Position numbers and translations under genes: made by a program. DNA of 64,000 nt, taken from the NCBI RefSeq assembly GCF_014633365.1, contig NC_068349.1, forward strand, positions 14,770,753 to 14,834,752. Reading direction: 5' to 3'. Source of the stretch: Diospyros lotus. Its lineage: Eukaryota; Streptophyta; Magnoliopsida; Ericales; Ebenaceae. Positions 37,583 through 52,899 of this stretch are shown here, one piece after another. Under the pieces are notes generated by a model, which worked only from the letters and a program-made list of their open reading frames with translations, did no database searches and was not told where the DNA came from. Within the stretch, counting starts at the first letter, position 1; every line of letters begins with the position of its first letter.

Positions 37583-40500
37583 ATGTAGTCTGAATCCAAC
37601 TTGACTACAATTACTCCACAGGTGTTTGATGGCACCAACTACCAGATGTGGACAGTGTGCATGGAGACCTATTTGGTGGCCCTAGATCTCTGGGAGGCAG
37701 TGGAAGAGGACTATGAGGTACCTGCACTTTCTGCTAATCCTACTATGGCACAAATAAAAGCACATAAGGAGAAGAAGACCAGAAAATCAAAGGCAAAAGC
37801 TTTCCTATTTGCAGAAGTGTCACCAACAGTTTTCACTCGAATTATGTCATTCAAATTAGCAAAAGAGATATGGGACTATCTCAAGAGTAAATATGCAGGT
37901 GATGAGAGAATTAAGAACATGCAAATTCTGAATCTAATCAGAGAATTTGAACTTCAAAGGATGAGAGAGTCTGAGTCCATCAAGGACTATTCTGACAAGT
38001 TGTTGGGTATAGCAAATAGAGTTAGATTGCTGGGAGTAGAATTTAAAGATTCAAGGATTGTAGAAAAGATTCTTGTCTCAGTCCCTGAGAGGTATGAAGC
38101 ATCAATTACTGCTCTTGAGAATACTAAAGATTTGTCGAAAATTGCTCTTGCAGAATTGCTAAATGCGCTTCAAGCACAAGAGAAGAGAAGGCAAATGAGG
38201 GAAGATATTGAAGTTAGAGGAGCCTTAACTGTCAAGCATCAAAGCACAACAAAAGGCAAATGGAAAGGCAAGAAAAAAGATGCTGAAAACAGTGCCACCA
38301 ATGCTACACCAGCTGATGCTAATGGCAAAAAAGAGACTCAAAAGAAGTCCTATCCTCCATGTCAGCACTGCAACAGGAAAGGCCATCCACCTTTCAAATG
38401 CTGGAGAAGGCCAGATGCAAAGTGCTCTAAGTGCAACCAGAAAGGGCATGCAGCAATCATTTGCAGATCCAAGTATAAGCAACATGAAGAAGAAGCCAAA
38501 GCTGTTGATCAAGAGGAGGAAGATCACCTCTTTGTGGCAACCAGCTTCTCCAGCATGAATTCAAGTGAGAATTGGTTGATAGACAGTGGCTGCACCAACC
38601 ACATGACCCATAACAAAGAGCTCTTCACTGAATTGGGTAAGGCAAGCTTATCAAAGGTCAGAGTGGGTGATGGCAAATACATAACAATAAGAGGAAAAGG
38701 TATTGTAGCCATTCAGACTTGTCTTGATACAAAGTTAATTTTTGGTGTGCTTTATATACCTAAAATAGACAAGAACTTACTAAGTGTGGGACAATTGATT
38801 GAAAATGGAAACAAAGTTTTGTTTGAGAGAAAAAACCATCTAATTCAAGATGCAATAGGGAAAACTTTGTTTAGAATAAAGATGAGTGGAAAAAGCTTTG
38901 TCTAAATCCATTGGAGGAGGAGCAAATTGCTTTTTCAGTAAAGGGTAACATCTCTGAGTTGTGGCATAAGAGGTTAGGGCATTTTAATTATAAAGGCCTA
39001 TTGCAAATGAAGTCAAAGGAAGTAGCTATAGGACTTCCAGAACTTGTAAATCAAGTCCCATCTTGTAAGGCCTGCCAAACAGGAAAACAATCCAGAAAAC
39101 CCTTTCCTAAAGTAGCTTGGAGAGCCACTAAGAAGTTGCAGCTAGTTCATACAGACATAGCTGGCCCTCAAAGAACCCCTTCATTGAATGGCAGCCTTTA
39201 TTATGCTATGTTCATTGATGATTTAACTAGAATGTGCTGGATCTATTTTTTGAAGCACAAGTCAGAGGTTGCACAAGCATTTTGGAAGTTCAAAGCTAAA
39301 GTTGAGAATGAAAGTGGGGGTGAAGATTCAGGTTTTGAGGTCTGATAATGGAAGAGAGTATCCTTCTGAGGCCTTCAACAATTTCTATGAAGATGCAGGC
39401 ATACATCATCAGTTAACAGCCCCATACACTCCACAACAAAATGTAGTGAGTGAGAGAAGGAATAGGTATATACTGGAAATGACTAGATGCTTGCTGCATG
39501 AGAAAAATCTGCCTAAAACACTATGGGCAGAAGCTGCAAATGCAGCTGTGTACTTGCAAAACAGGCTTCTCTCAAGGGCAGTGGGAGATGTGACACCTTT
39601 TGAAGCTTGGTATGGTTACAAACCAAGTTTACTCCATCTCAAAGTGTTTGGCATCTTGTGTTTCACTCATGTGTCTCATGTCAAGAGGGATAAATTGGAT
39701 GAAAGAGCACTACCTGGAGTCTTTATTAGGTACAACTCTACATCCAAAGCTTACAGAGTTTTCCAACCACAGAATGAGAAGATAGTTGTAAGCCGAGATG
39801 TTCAGTTCTTTGAAGAAGAAGATTGGGATTGGAATGACAAAGTAGAAGAGAGGCAGAATTTAAAGCTAAATGACTTTGTCTCTATAGATTAGAATTTGGT
39901 GAATGATGAAGATGCTGTGGATGATAGACCTGTGAGAGGTACCAGGCTACTCACTAATGTTTATCAAATGTGCAATGTAGCTGTTTGTGAACCTACCAGC
40001 TATGATAAGGCCAAACAAAGCAAGGAATGGAGAGCAGCAATGGAGGAGGAGTTGTTCATGATAGAAAAGAACCAGACCTGGAAGCTTGTTGATAAACCTC
40101 AAGACAGAAATATTGTTACGGTTAAGTAGGTGTTTAAAACAAAGCTCAATGCAGATGGGACAGTCAACAAGTACAAGGCAAGACTTGTGGTGAAAGGGTA
40201 TGCACAAATACCTGGAGTTGACTATTCTGATACATTTGCTCTAGTTGCAAGGTTGGACATCATCAGACTTCTTCTTGCTATTGCTGCACAGATGGGTTGG
40301 CAGGTGCATCAATTTGATGTGAAGTCTGGTTTTTCAAATGGATATTTGGAGGAAGAGATTTATGTTGATCAACCTGAGGGTTATGTGAAAAAGGGAGAAG
40401 AAGACAACGTTTATCTCCTAAAGAAAGCCCTTTATGGTTTAAAACAGGCTCCTAGAGCCTGGTATAGCAAGATTGATGAGCACTTGAAGAACTTGAACTT

Positions 40501-41516
40501 CTGTAAAAGCTTGTCAGAGTCAACTTTATATGTAAAGAAGGTTGAATATGAGATTCTTGTTGTGTCACTATATGTTGATGACCTGCTGGTGACTGGGAGC
40601 AATTTGAGCATGATTAAGCAGTTTAAACAGGAAATGAGGGAGCTCTTTGAGATGATTAGACCTAGGGTTGATGGATTTCTTTTTGGGAATGGAAGTCAGA
40701 CAAAAAGATCATGAAATCTTCATATGTCAGAAAAAGTATGCTAAGGAGATTCTAAATAAGTTCAACCTTAAAGAATGCAAGGGTATGAATACTCCTATGA
40801 ATGCTAAGGAAAAGCTAAGCAAAAATGATGGAACAGAAAGAGTAGATTAGGTGCAGTTTAGAAGCATGGTTGGCTGCCTCATGTACCTTACGGCCACCAG
40901 ACCTGACATCTTGAATGCAGTAAGCATTTTGTCAAGGTTTATGCATTATCCTACTGAAATGCATCTCAAAGCAGCTAAAAGGGTGTTAAGGTATGTCAAA
41001 AATACCTGTAATTTTGGAATTAAGTTCGAGAAGTGTGAGGAATTCAAGATGATAGGGTATTCAGACAATGATTGGGGAGGTTTTGTAGATGATCTAAAGA
41101 GCACTTCAGGATATTGTTTCTTCCTTGGTTCTGGTGCATTCTCTTGGTGCTCAAAGAAGCAAGACATAGTGGCTCAGTCAATTGCAGAGGTTGAATTCAT
41201 TGCTGCTATAGCAGCTGTAAATCAAGCTCTATGGTTAAGGAAAATTCTAGTTGATCTAAACCTAAAGAAGAAGAAGAACACTGAGATTCTTGTTGATAAT
41301 CAAGCTGCCATAGCCATTTCAAGGAATCTAGTGTTTCATGGGAAGACAAAGCACTTTAATATCAAGCTTTTCTTCCTAAGAGAAGTACAGCAAATTGGAG
41401 AAGTGAAGTTGGTCTACTACAAGTCTGAATGTCAAGTGGCAGACATGTTCACAAAACCTTTGCCAGCTAGCCGGTTTGAAGATTTAAGAGTTAAACTTGG
41501 TGTTTGCAACTCCTAA
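37583..41516 (+). pseudogene. Copia gag-pol polyprotein, copy B
   Basis: The most likely original start is the ATG at 37583, but its second codon is TAG; the frame is then open to 38905. Gag: UBN2-type region to about 38170, zinc knuckles at 38360-38401 and 38423-38464. Protease: IDSGCTNH near 38583. Integrase: LWHKRLGHFN near 38960, HTDIAGP near 39148, RSDNGREYPS near 39342. RT from about 39990 with YVDDLL near 40573. RNase H to the stop at 41514-41516. Lesions: stops at 38903-38905, 39890-39892, 40127-40129 and 40848-40850, and frameshifts near 38906, 39340 and 40660. It still preserves gag through protease almost intact. Confidence 0.93.
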
Positions 41517-41527
41517 ACAAGGAGGAG
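41517..41527 (+). promoter_or_regulatory. Polypurine tract of copia copy B
   Basis: ACAAGGAGGAG directly before the 3' LTR. Confidence 0.8.
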
Positions 41528-41819
41528 TGTTAGCTGACGTGTTTAGGAGTGCATGCTGATGTGGATTTCAAGTGTTTTGTTTTTGTTGTACTTTGCATTT
41601 GAATAAATCAGGTTAATTCCACTTTTCTAGGAAGTGGTTAGTTGTTTGTTGTGATCATAGGATAACTTCTAGCCATGATCTTAGTGATTTGAATTTTTTG
41701 TCCTCTGTTTATTCTCTAAGGATTTTAGAAATTATTTGATTTTTATGCATCTTATTCCTCACATTTGTGCTGCACATCTTTCTCTCTCTACCTGTGTTCT
41801 TGCCTTTCAAATTGCAACA
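41528..41819 (+). repeat. 3' LTR of copia copy B
   Basis: 292 bp, followed by GCGAC. Nearly identical to the copy A 3' LTR at 3916-4206. Confidence 0.93.
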
Positions 41820-41839
41820 GCGACAATATTATCTTGAGT

Positions 41840-41845
41840 TTTATT
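41840..41845 (-). terminator. Possible polyadenylation signal of the subtilase
   Basis: AATAAA on the minus strand about 220 bp past the stop codon and about 20 bp before the copia insertion. If used, the retrotransposon sits just beyond, or within, the 3' end-processing region. Confidence 0.4.
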
Positions 41846-42067
41846 ATTAGATGAAAAGGAAAGCAGAAGATTTGGAGAAGATGCCTCCTTTTCCAGTACA
41901 TTTTCCCCCTTGGATGTGACCTTTTTCTCATCCTAGGAACTTAAAAACCATACAATAACACTTCATGAAGGCAGTGTAAACTTGCCCAATTGCCTCAATC
42001 ACTCAACAAAAAGCCTCACCACTGGAATCATAATTCATAATTCATAGTTCACAGTCATTGGTGGGAT

Positions 42068-45539
<3,472 letters not shown>

Positions 45540-45603
45540 TGCTGAGTAATTTCAAACTTCTTGTTTTGTTTGCGATTTATGCCTATGCAGAGAGTAGAAG
45601 TTG

Positions 45604-45613
45604 TAAATATATA
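45604..45613 (-). promoter_or_regulatory. TATA box of the subtilase
   Basis: TATATATTTA on the minus strand, about 65-75 bp upstream of the ATG at 45539. This leaves room for a short 5' leader. Confidence 0.65.
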
Positions 45614-45639
45614 GGGGAGCATTGACATTGGTAATGTCA

Positions 45640-45980
45640 GCAACCCTTTTTGGAGCTTTTTGGATCAATGCCGTCCCATTCATTTTCCTTCTTGTTTGGG
45701 ATCTTCACCTTATTCTTTTCGTGGAAAATGACGAGGACAGATCTCTCATAGCTGTCCCCTTTTTTCCCTATTGGAAGATTCAATACAAACATACATAAAA
45801 CAAGCACGGCAAATAAAGGCCTTAAGAAGTCGGAGAAGATAAAACAGGAGAGATGACAACAAAAAAATATTGAAAAAAAATACCTGCAGAAAAAGGGCAT
45901 GTCATAATAATTTGATTAAACATCCAAAGTAACTATATCCTCAGGTTTACATTCAAATCCAACTTAGACAAAAATAAAAG
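45640..45980. other. Upstream region of the subtilase, nothing further recognised
   Basis: Intergenic sequence with no supported frame or repeat partner. It presumably contains upstream promoter sequence. Confidence 0.4.
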
Positions 45981-46079
45981 AGTAAATTTCACACACTCTG
46001 CCGTTGCTAATTTTTTTTAAAATATTTAAAAATAAATAAATAAACAAAAATAAATAACAATGGACTTTCATTGTTAATT

Positions 46080-46770
46080 TTTTAAAATACTTTTTTAATC
46101 TATCGCTATATTTAGCGACGGAAAGATCCGTCACTACATTTAGTGAAAGGGCACCCGTCGCAAAAAAAAAAAAATTAAATTTAAAATACAAAATTTAGCT
46201 ACAGGGATCACCTGTCGCTAAAAAAAGAAAAATATATAATTTTAAAATTAAAAATTTAGTGATAAGTGGCCCCATCATTAAAAAAGAAAAATAAATAAAT
46301 TTAAAATACAAAAGTTAGCAACGGAGTGCACCCGTCGCTAAAAAATAAAAAATAAATAAATTTAGAATACAAAATTTAGTGACGAGGGTGACCCCGTTGC
46401 TAAAAAAGAAAAATAATTATATTTAAACTTCAAAATTTAGCAATGGGTGTTACTCCGTCGCTAAAAAAGAAAAAAAAATACATTTAAAATACAAAATTTA
46501 GCGATGGGTGCTCTCGTCACTAAAAAAGAAAAAAAATAAATTTAAAATACAAAATTTAGTGAAGGGATGCCCTCGTCGCTAAAAAAGAAAAAAAATACAT
46601 TTAAAATTCAAAATTTAGCAACGGGTGTCAACTTGTCGCTAAAAATGAAAAAAATTAAATTCAAAATTCAAAATTTAGCAATGGGAGTACACCTGTAGCT
46701 AAAAATAAAAAAAAATAAATTTAAAATTTAAAAGTTAGCGACGAGATATGCCCGTCTCTAAAAACAAAAA
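46080..46770. repeat. CACTA-type subterminal repeat array
   Basis: About eleven units of roughly 60 bp. Each pairs AAAATTTAGCGACGGG-like sequence with CCCGTCGCTAAAAAA-like sequence, so each can fold on itself, separated by A-rich spacers (GAAAAATAAATTTAAAATAC). This is typical of subterminal regions of plant CACTA elements. It may be the left side of the CACTA element whose genes start near 54.7 kb. I could not find a clear CACTA terminus on the left; the nearest candidate is CACACTCTGCCG near 45992. Confidence 0.7.
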
Positions 46771-47094
46771 AATTAAATTAAAAATTTAATGTAAAATTAA
46801 AATTAATATTCATTAATTTGCAAAAATTAATAAAATATGACATTACAAATAAAAACAAAGTCAGAACAAAATTTTTCGCAACTGATATAATAATTTATAA
46901 ATTTTTATTTGAATTAGTAATAAAATAAAATTAATAAATATTAAAATTAAAATTAATATTCATTTCCCTCTACTAACATTAATATTAAAATTAATATTCA
47001 TTAAATAAGTTTTAAAAATTTTGAAGTGTAAATATAATTCTAGAAAGTTTGGAATAAAATGTTATAAATATAATTTATGCACTTTAATAACCAA

Positions 47095-47180
47095 AGAGGC
47101 TTCCAGATTGACTGATTCGCATGCCTGTATAAAGGTTCTTGGTACTGGGAGCTAGGTTGAAGGTTCGATTCTAACATGCA
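47095..47180 (+). other. tRNA-like module
   Basis: GATTGACTGATTCGCATGCC followed by a B-box-like GGTTCGATTC at 47162-47171, preceded by AAAGAGGCTTCCAGAT as in the module at 27540. No full cloverleaf seen. Confidence 0.45.
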
Positions 47181-48289
47181 ACACTTAAAATTATTACTGG
47201 GATTACTATCCCAGCGCTACCACGCGATGTGCGCATGAAAGGAGGGCAGGGGTTGGTGCGCGTTTAATTTTGGGGTATGCGCTGAATTAGTGACGAAATA
47301 AATCCGTAGCTAAAAAAATATAAAAATTAAAAACTTTAGCAATGGAATAAATCTATTACAAAAAAAAAATTAAAAAATTTGTAATTTCATACCTTAATTT
47401 TTATACTTTAAAAAATGCGTAAAAATTTAAAAAATTTGAAATTAAAACTTTAATTTCACATTTTAGTAACAAAATTTATATTTTTGACACAATTTAATTA
47501 AATATACTTTTTTTAATTATGATAACTAAATTTTTTTTTTATTTTGATTTAATCTATGTACTTATATATATCTTCTTTTTTTAACACATCAAAGTAAAGT
47601 GGTTAGATTAAATTAAAAATACAGATATAAAATAAATTTAACTTAAAAATATAAATAAATAAGTATAATTAAAAAATAAAAAATTCAAATGACTGTACAA
47701 AAAAAATTTAATAGTACATAAATAAAAATCTAGATGTGCCCCATATACGCATACATTTTGTAAAGATATTTATTTTCATTATTCAGTAATATGTTATTCT
47801 TTAGCGGATACCCATCTTTTTAAATGAATAATATGCAGGCAGAATAAAAATAATATCCACGATATTCAGATGATACGTTTCACTTGTTTTAAATTTTATC
47901 ATTAATTATATGATGTCACGCTATATAATTCAAGAGTTTACACAAGAACTTAGTAATGTTGTTGAAATTAACCTTTTACAAAAAATTAATAAAAATTTAA
48001 TGTGAAATTCATACAATAGTTAAATTAAATTTAAAATTTGATTTGAAAATAAAAATTTTCATAGTTAAATATATAATTTATAAAAATTTCAATTAAATTC
48101 AAAATTAGTGAGGGAATATTTTGTTTTTAAGTTGTAAATTAATAAAACATGAAATTACAAATTAAATTCAAAATGAGTTTTCAAACATATTTTGAAAATA
48201 AGTTTGAAAAATATTGGGGTGCAAATATAATTCTAGAAATTTTAAATAAAAATAAAATAAAAATATTTTATGTGCATAATAAATAAAGG

Positions 48290-48370
48290 GGACATTCAGA
48301 TCAGCTGGTCACTCATGCGCTTATAAGGTTTTGGAGGCTAGGAGGCACAGGGTTCAATCCTTAGAAAAGG
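48290..48370 (+). other. tRNA-like module
   Basis: GATCAGCTGGTCACTCATGC with a weaker B box, GGTTCAATCC, at 48351-48360. The first twelve bases (GATCAGCTGGTC) are identical to those of the 27551 module. Confidence 0.5.
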
Positions 48371-49339
48371 CAAGAATGACTCGCTCGCTAGGAAAATAAT
48401 AATTCCTGAGAGTAGGTACATATTTTTATTAATAGTGGAGTAAGAAGTGCGCATTAAGGAATACATATTTTTAATTGTAATATCATATATACTAAAAATT
48501 ATATATTTAATTAGGTAACTATATTTTTTACTATGCTACACTCCAATTAATATTTGATAGTATTTTTAATATTTTTAGTGAAAAATATAAAAGCAAGACT
48601 ACAAAGTCTTTTTTGCTACTATATTATATCTATATTATTTTACTCATTTGAACAATAATATAAAATTATATTCTTTAATCAATGAAATGATATTCAACTT
48701 TATCTGAAAGAAAGCACTTTTAAATAGATGATTATTCATTTTGTTTTCCTTTTAAGAGACTTATCATATTCATAATATAAGTTTTCTAGCAATAATGCTA
48801 GATGATACAGCCTCCTACAATACTTGTAGGGCCTATAGCACTTGCTATTGCTAAGTAATACAAAATAAAATTACTTCAATCAAAAGAGAGAATATAAGAA
48901 TTAAACTTCTTAGTTAGAATATCTCTCAATTGATACAAGGCTTAGAAAATAAATAATAATAATGAATGCAACAATAGTCTTGAGAAAAATTGTGTCAATT
49001 TAAAACATGAGAGATAAAATATAAGCACTTGTAAATTAGAACACTTGAACACTTGTAATGAATGTTCTCTAACCCCATAATTAATACTGCACCATTCAAG
49101 TATTTATAGTTGACAGTTGAGCCGTTGAAGATGGTTGAACTGCATTAAATAAACTTGTTAAATATAATTTTTAGTTTAAAGAATATATATATAATTTAAA
49201 ACTAAAAATAATTAGTCAAATAATTTATATAATTATTATTATTTATAACATAAAACTATTGATCATTTAAAAAATAAAAGATTAATCTTGACCTCCCATT
49301 TTAAAATTAAGAATAAACTTGCATACTATTGAAAAATAT
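48371..49339. other. AT-rich non-coding stretch
   Basis: No frame or element recognised. It contains a TTATTTATAACATAAAACTATTG-like block near 49240 that recurs near 51955, on the far side of the solo LTR. Confidence 0.4.
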
Positions 49340-51564
49340 TGTAGCAACACGTAAATCGTAATTTAATTTAATTATTGGTTTATTATGTTAATTTAATTTA
49401 AATTGAGTAATAATATATCTTGTTGATATTAATAATAATAATTTAGGATGTTTTAAGGAAATAGGAAATTAGGGTAATTAATTATTTATTCTAGAATATT
49501 TACGGGAATAGGGAAATTTGAAATAAATTAAATTGTGAGATTTTTATAAGTCTCGGGTGTTAGTGTAAATATTTAAGGGGGGTGTTGAGTATTTTGGAAG
49601 TTTGGGGGAAGGTTGCTGGTGTGATTTCGGAAAAGGGACCAAGGGTCCCCTTAAATTTAATGCATCGCATTATATGTATGAAGGCAGCGAGTGGTCGTGG
49701 GTGTGCGAGGAAGGTGGCTGGACGCAGGTTTGAGCCTGTAGGTGCGCGCGCGAGGCTAGGAAAATTGGCTGATTTTTAATTAGTGTTGGGCATCCAAAAC
49801 GACGTCGTTTCGCTTGAGGTGGTGGCCTCCTAGCGGCTGCCACGTGGCCTCTTCCCAGCCGCTCATTTTTGCTCCAATTTAAGCCCAATTCGGGCGTCTC
49901 CGAGCAGTGAATTTCATAAGGAAAATTGAGGAAGAAGAATAGTGTGCGCGGGGTCGAAGATTGGAGGATTTTGGGGTGGAAATCAGGTTTAATTGAAGAT
50001 TTAGTTAGCCTGGTAAGTAGAGAAGCTAGTAATAATTATTATGTACGGTTGGAATTTCGTTTAGAGCCTAATTTTATTAATTTTGGCAAATTATTTGATG
50101 TTGCAGTTTGTATAATTTTTACCGCTTTGAGACAGAACAAGCCTAAGGATATCTTCTTTAAGGCAAGTTCTTTATTCCCTCTGCAACGTTTCTTTCGTTG
50201 TCAATTTATTTAACCTCCCTTCATTTGTTTCGGCCCATTTATTAATTATGGAATTATGAGTTGTTTGATTTAAATTTAATTTAATAAGCTGGCTTTGAGG
50301 ATTTTATTTGTTTGTTGCCTCCGAGGGTTTGTGCCACCCCTATGCCTATGGGAATGATGTCAAACTCACTTGGGGACTAGGTTCTTAAATTATGGACTGC
50401 TGGCTGCTAGAGCTGTTGGGCAGTGGGGGCAGGAGTCGACTGTGTAGTGACATTGGAGTGGCTATGGTACGGTCTTTCTTAGGCCGTCGGCCAGACACTC
50501 CTAGCCACTGACCGTCGACCGATGCCAGGCACTATTGATTAGCTCTACCGTTATATGGTTATAGCATGACTGGTTATATTTTATTTCTATTGCATAGTTT
50601 GGTATGCACATGGGTATGGGCTGCATGGCGGGGTTTTCATGTTCTGGTTATGCTTGGCCACGGACATCCTAGTATTGTTAGGTGCATCTGGCATGGGCTT
50701 ATGCATTGTGTGTGATTTACTATGTGGGCGAATCATCTGCCTGATGTCTAGATGTATGGGCGCTAGTGTGTCTAGTTAATGCTTACTACGCCTTGCATTT
50801 TATGTGCACACATTGCATGGTTACTATTGTACAGTGGTCTCAGACGGGAGTACTGTTCCGAGAGAGCCTAGGGCTCGGTTATTCAGAGGCTCGGGTGTTG
50901 GTAGTACCAACCCGAGGAGTAAGCACAGGTTTGTTGAAGACTTATGTTACCTTCAGGGCAACAACAAGTTGGTATGGGACTTGGATGCTGGGTGTCTTGT
51001 GTGGACCCCAAGGACCGGTATATGTTTTCCTTATGCTATGCTGTTGCGTTATAGTGTCTCATGGATTGTGTGTATGTGTGGGACTGTGTTTGGGGTGATC
51101 TCCTCTTCTATTTAATTTATAGCTTTCATTTTCTTATAAACTTGTTGAGTCTTGTGACTCATCTTGCTTTCCATCATTCCAGGTAAGGGTAAAGCGAAAA
51201 TTGAGGGAGAGGATCGCACCACCTAGCGACCAGCCGTGTTGGTATGGTGTACAGTTAGCTTAGCCCCGTTGTCTCTATTGTTTGGCTGGATTTTTGTCCC
51301 TTATTTTGACTGTGCCGGATCGTTCTTTGTATTCTCTATTTGATGGCACAAGCTCCTATATGTATATATATATATATTATGTGACCACTGTTCTAGCAGG
51401 GTACCTATGTGCGTACATATATATAGTTTTGCTTCCGTTGTTATCTTTCTTACATATGCATGCCAAGGTAATTTCCTCATTCGGTGTTCCATTCTTGTCC
51501 CTATCATAAGCGCTCCCATTCGGGTAATCGGGGTGGTTGGGATATCCGGACGGGGGTATTTACA
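49340..51564 (+). mobile_element. Gypsy-type solo LTR, TSD AATAT
   Basis: 2,225 bp starting TGTAGCAACACG and ending GGGGGTATTTACA, with a perfect AATAT duplication at 49335-49339 and 51565-51569. It is the same family as 58551-61037 in the opposite orientation: CTTGTTGAGTCTTGTGACTC near 51143 is the reverse complement of a block near 58935. It has a tRNA-like module with GGTTTGAGCC at 49727-49736. The open frames near 49582-51115 are not conserved between copies and I do not call them genes. Confidence 0.87.
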
Positions 51565-51574
51565 AATATTTTAA

Positions 51575-52270
51575 TTAAAAAATAATTTGTTTCCTTCTTT
51601 AGTCATCGTTCTTCAAGTACTCTTTAATGTTTTATTTCTATTACTTTTTTTCCCTTATTCTTTATCTCTTATACTTATTTTTTCTAATTAATGTGAAGTC
51701 GTAAAATCAAATATCTATAAAAAAAAACTATATTAATTTAATTAGTTAAAAAAGTATATTAATTTTAAAAAGCTTATTATTCAGCGACGAATAATCACCC
51801 GACACTAATTCTCCATCTACAATGGATGATTATCCGTCGCAGATGATTGTTAGTTTTAGTTTCCTCTTAAAATACTTATCATTTTTGGTTTACAAAATAT
51901 ATATAATTTAAAATTATAAATTAATTAATAAAATATTTTATAAAATATTTATTATTTATAACATAAACATTATTAATCATTTAGAAAATAAAAAATAAAA
52001 TTTACAAATTTACAAATTATTAAAAATTATTTTATTTATTTTTCTGTCATTATTCTTTAAATACTTTTAATGATTTATTTTATTAATTTTTTTTATTTTT
52101 TCTTCTCTCTTGATTGTAAATTTTTTTTCCTGATTAGTTTAATATTGTAAAATTAAATATCTATAAATCAATTATATTTTAAAGTAGTTAAAAAATATAT
52201 ATTTATTTTAAAAATAATATATTAATTTAAAAAAAATATTCAATTGATTTTAGCAACGGGCAACTACCCA
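51575..52270. repeat. Two diverged direct copies of an AT-rich unit, each ending in a GCGACGG motif
   Basis: 51600-51800 and 52030-52265 share order and wording (TTCTTTAA-GTACT, GTAAAATCAAATATCTATAAA, then TTAATTTTAAAA) and each runs into a CACTA-like motif (CAGCGACGAATAATC, AGCAACGGGCAACTAC). Probably an internal duplication within the CACTA upstream region. Confidence 0.6.
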
Positions 52271-52289
52271 TCGCTAAAATCAGCGACGG

Positions 52290-52610
52290 GCAGGTGCCCG
52301 TCTCTAACTGGTGGGCACCAAGCTGCCTCCCTCCCTCCTCATGACACTTTTCCCCCCTCCCCCTATTCCCCAATACCTCTTCTCCCCCCACCCCCCATTC
52401 TCTCAATTTCTTCTTTAGTTCTAAATTTCTCTTTTTTCCTCACTGTTTCGCTCCTAATTTCTGTTTTCTTTTCACTATTTTGCTCCTGTCTCACTCTCAT
52501 TGAAATCACGAAAGTGATTTTATTTTGGTGTGATTTAATCTTGATTAAGAAGATACGAACCTCATCAAGAATTGAAGATATTTTTCATTTTTAGTTGTTA
52601 ATCATTTTAG
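52290..52610 (+). other. C-rich then T-rich stretch, possible CACTA leader
   Basis: A CCCTCCCTCC-type pyrimidine-rich tract followed by T-rich sequence, the look of a plant 5' leader. It lies 2.1 kb upstream of the transposase reading. The open frame at 52244-52594 is compositional and not called. Confidence 0.35.
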
Positions 52611-52899
52611 ATTTAAATTATAATGTTGAATGTTTCTTACATAATAGATATTATTTGGTTAATTGTTAAGTAGTAAATAGTTGTTTATTACTTGATTAAT
52701 ATATTTGTTCAATGATTAATATATTTGTTTATTGCTGATTATATTGATTTAATGTTTATTGCTCTAAACAGTTAATGTTTATTGTTGATTAACTGTTTAT
52801 TGGTTTAATCTTAAGCTGCATTATATTTATTGCATGTTGTTATATATTTTGTATACATTATTATCATTATATATTAAACGATTTAAATAGAAAATAATA

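Larger units (their letters stand above)
37252..41819 (+). mobile_element. Ty1/copia retrotransposon, copy B, complete but inactive
   Basis: A 4,568 bp element with 292 bp LTRs, TSD GCGAC at 37247-37251 and 41820-41824, Met-tRNA primer site, gag-protease-integrase-RT-RNase H order (which defines copia) and a purine tract. The LTRs differ at 18 of 292 positions. It lies tail to tail with the subtilase gene, about 250 bp past its stop codon. Confidence 0.95.

Noticed and set aside
49582..51115. Open frames of 65-110 codons in the GC-richer part of the solo LTR at 49340
   Set aside because: They lie wholly inside an LTR with a perfect target duplication and are not conserved in the related LTR at 58551.
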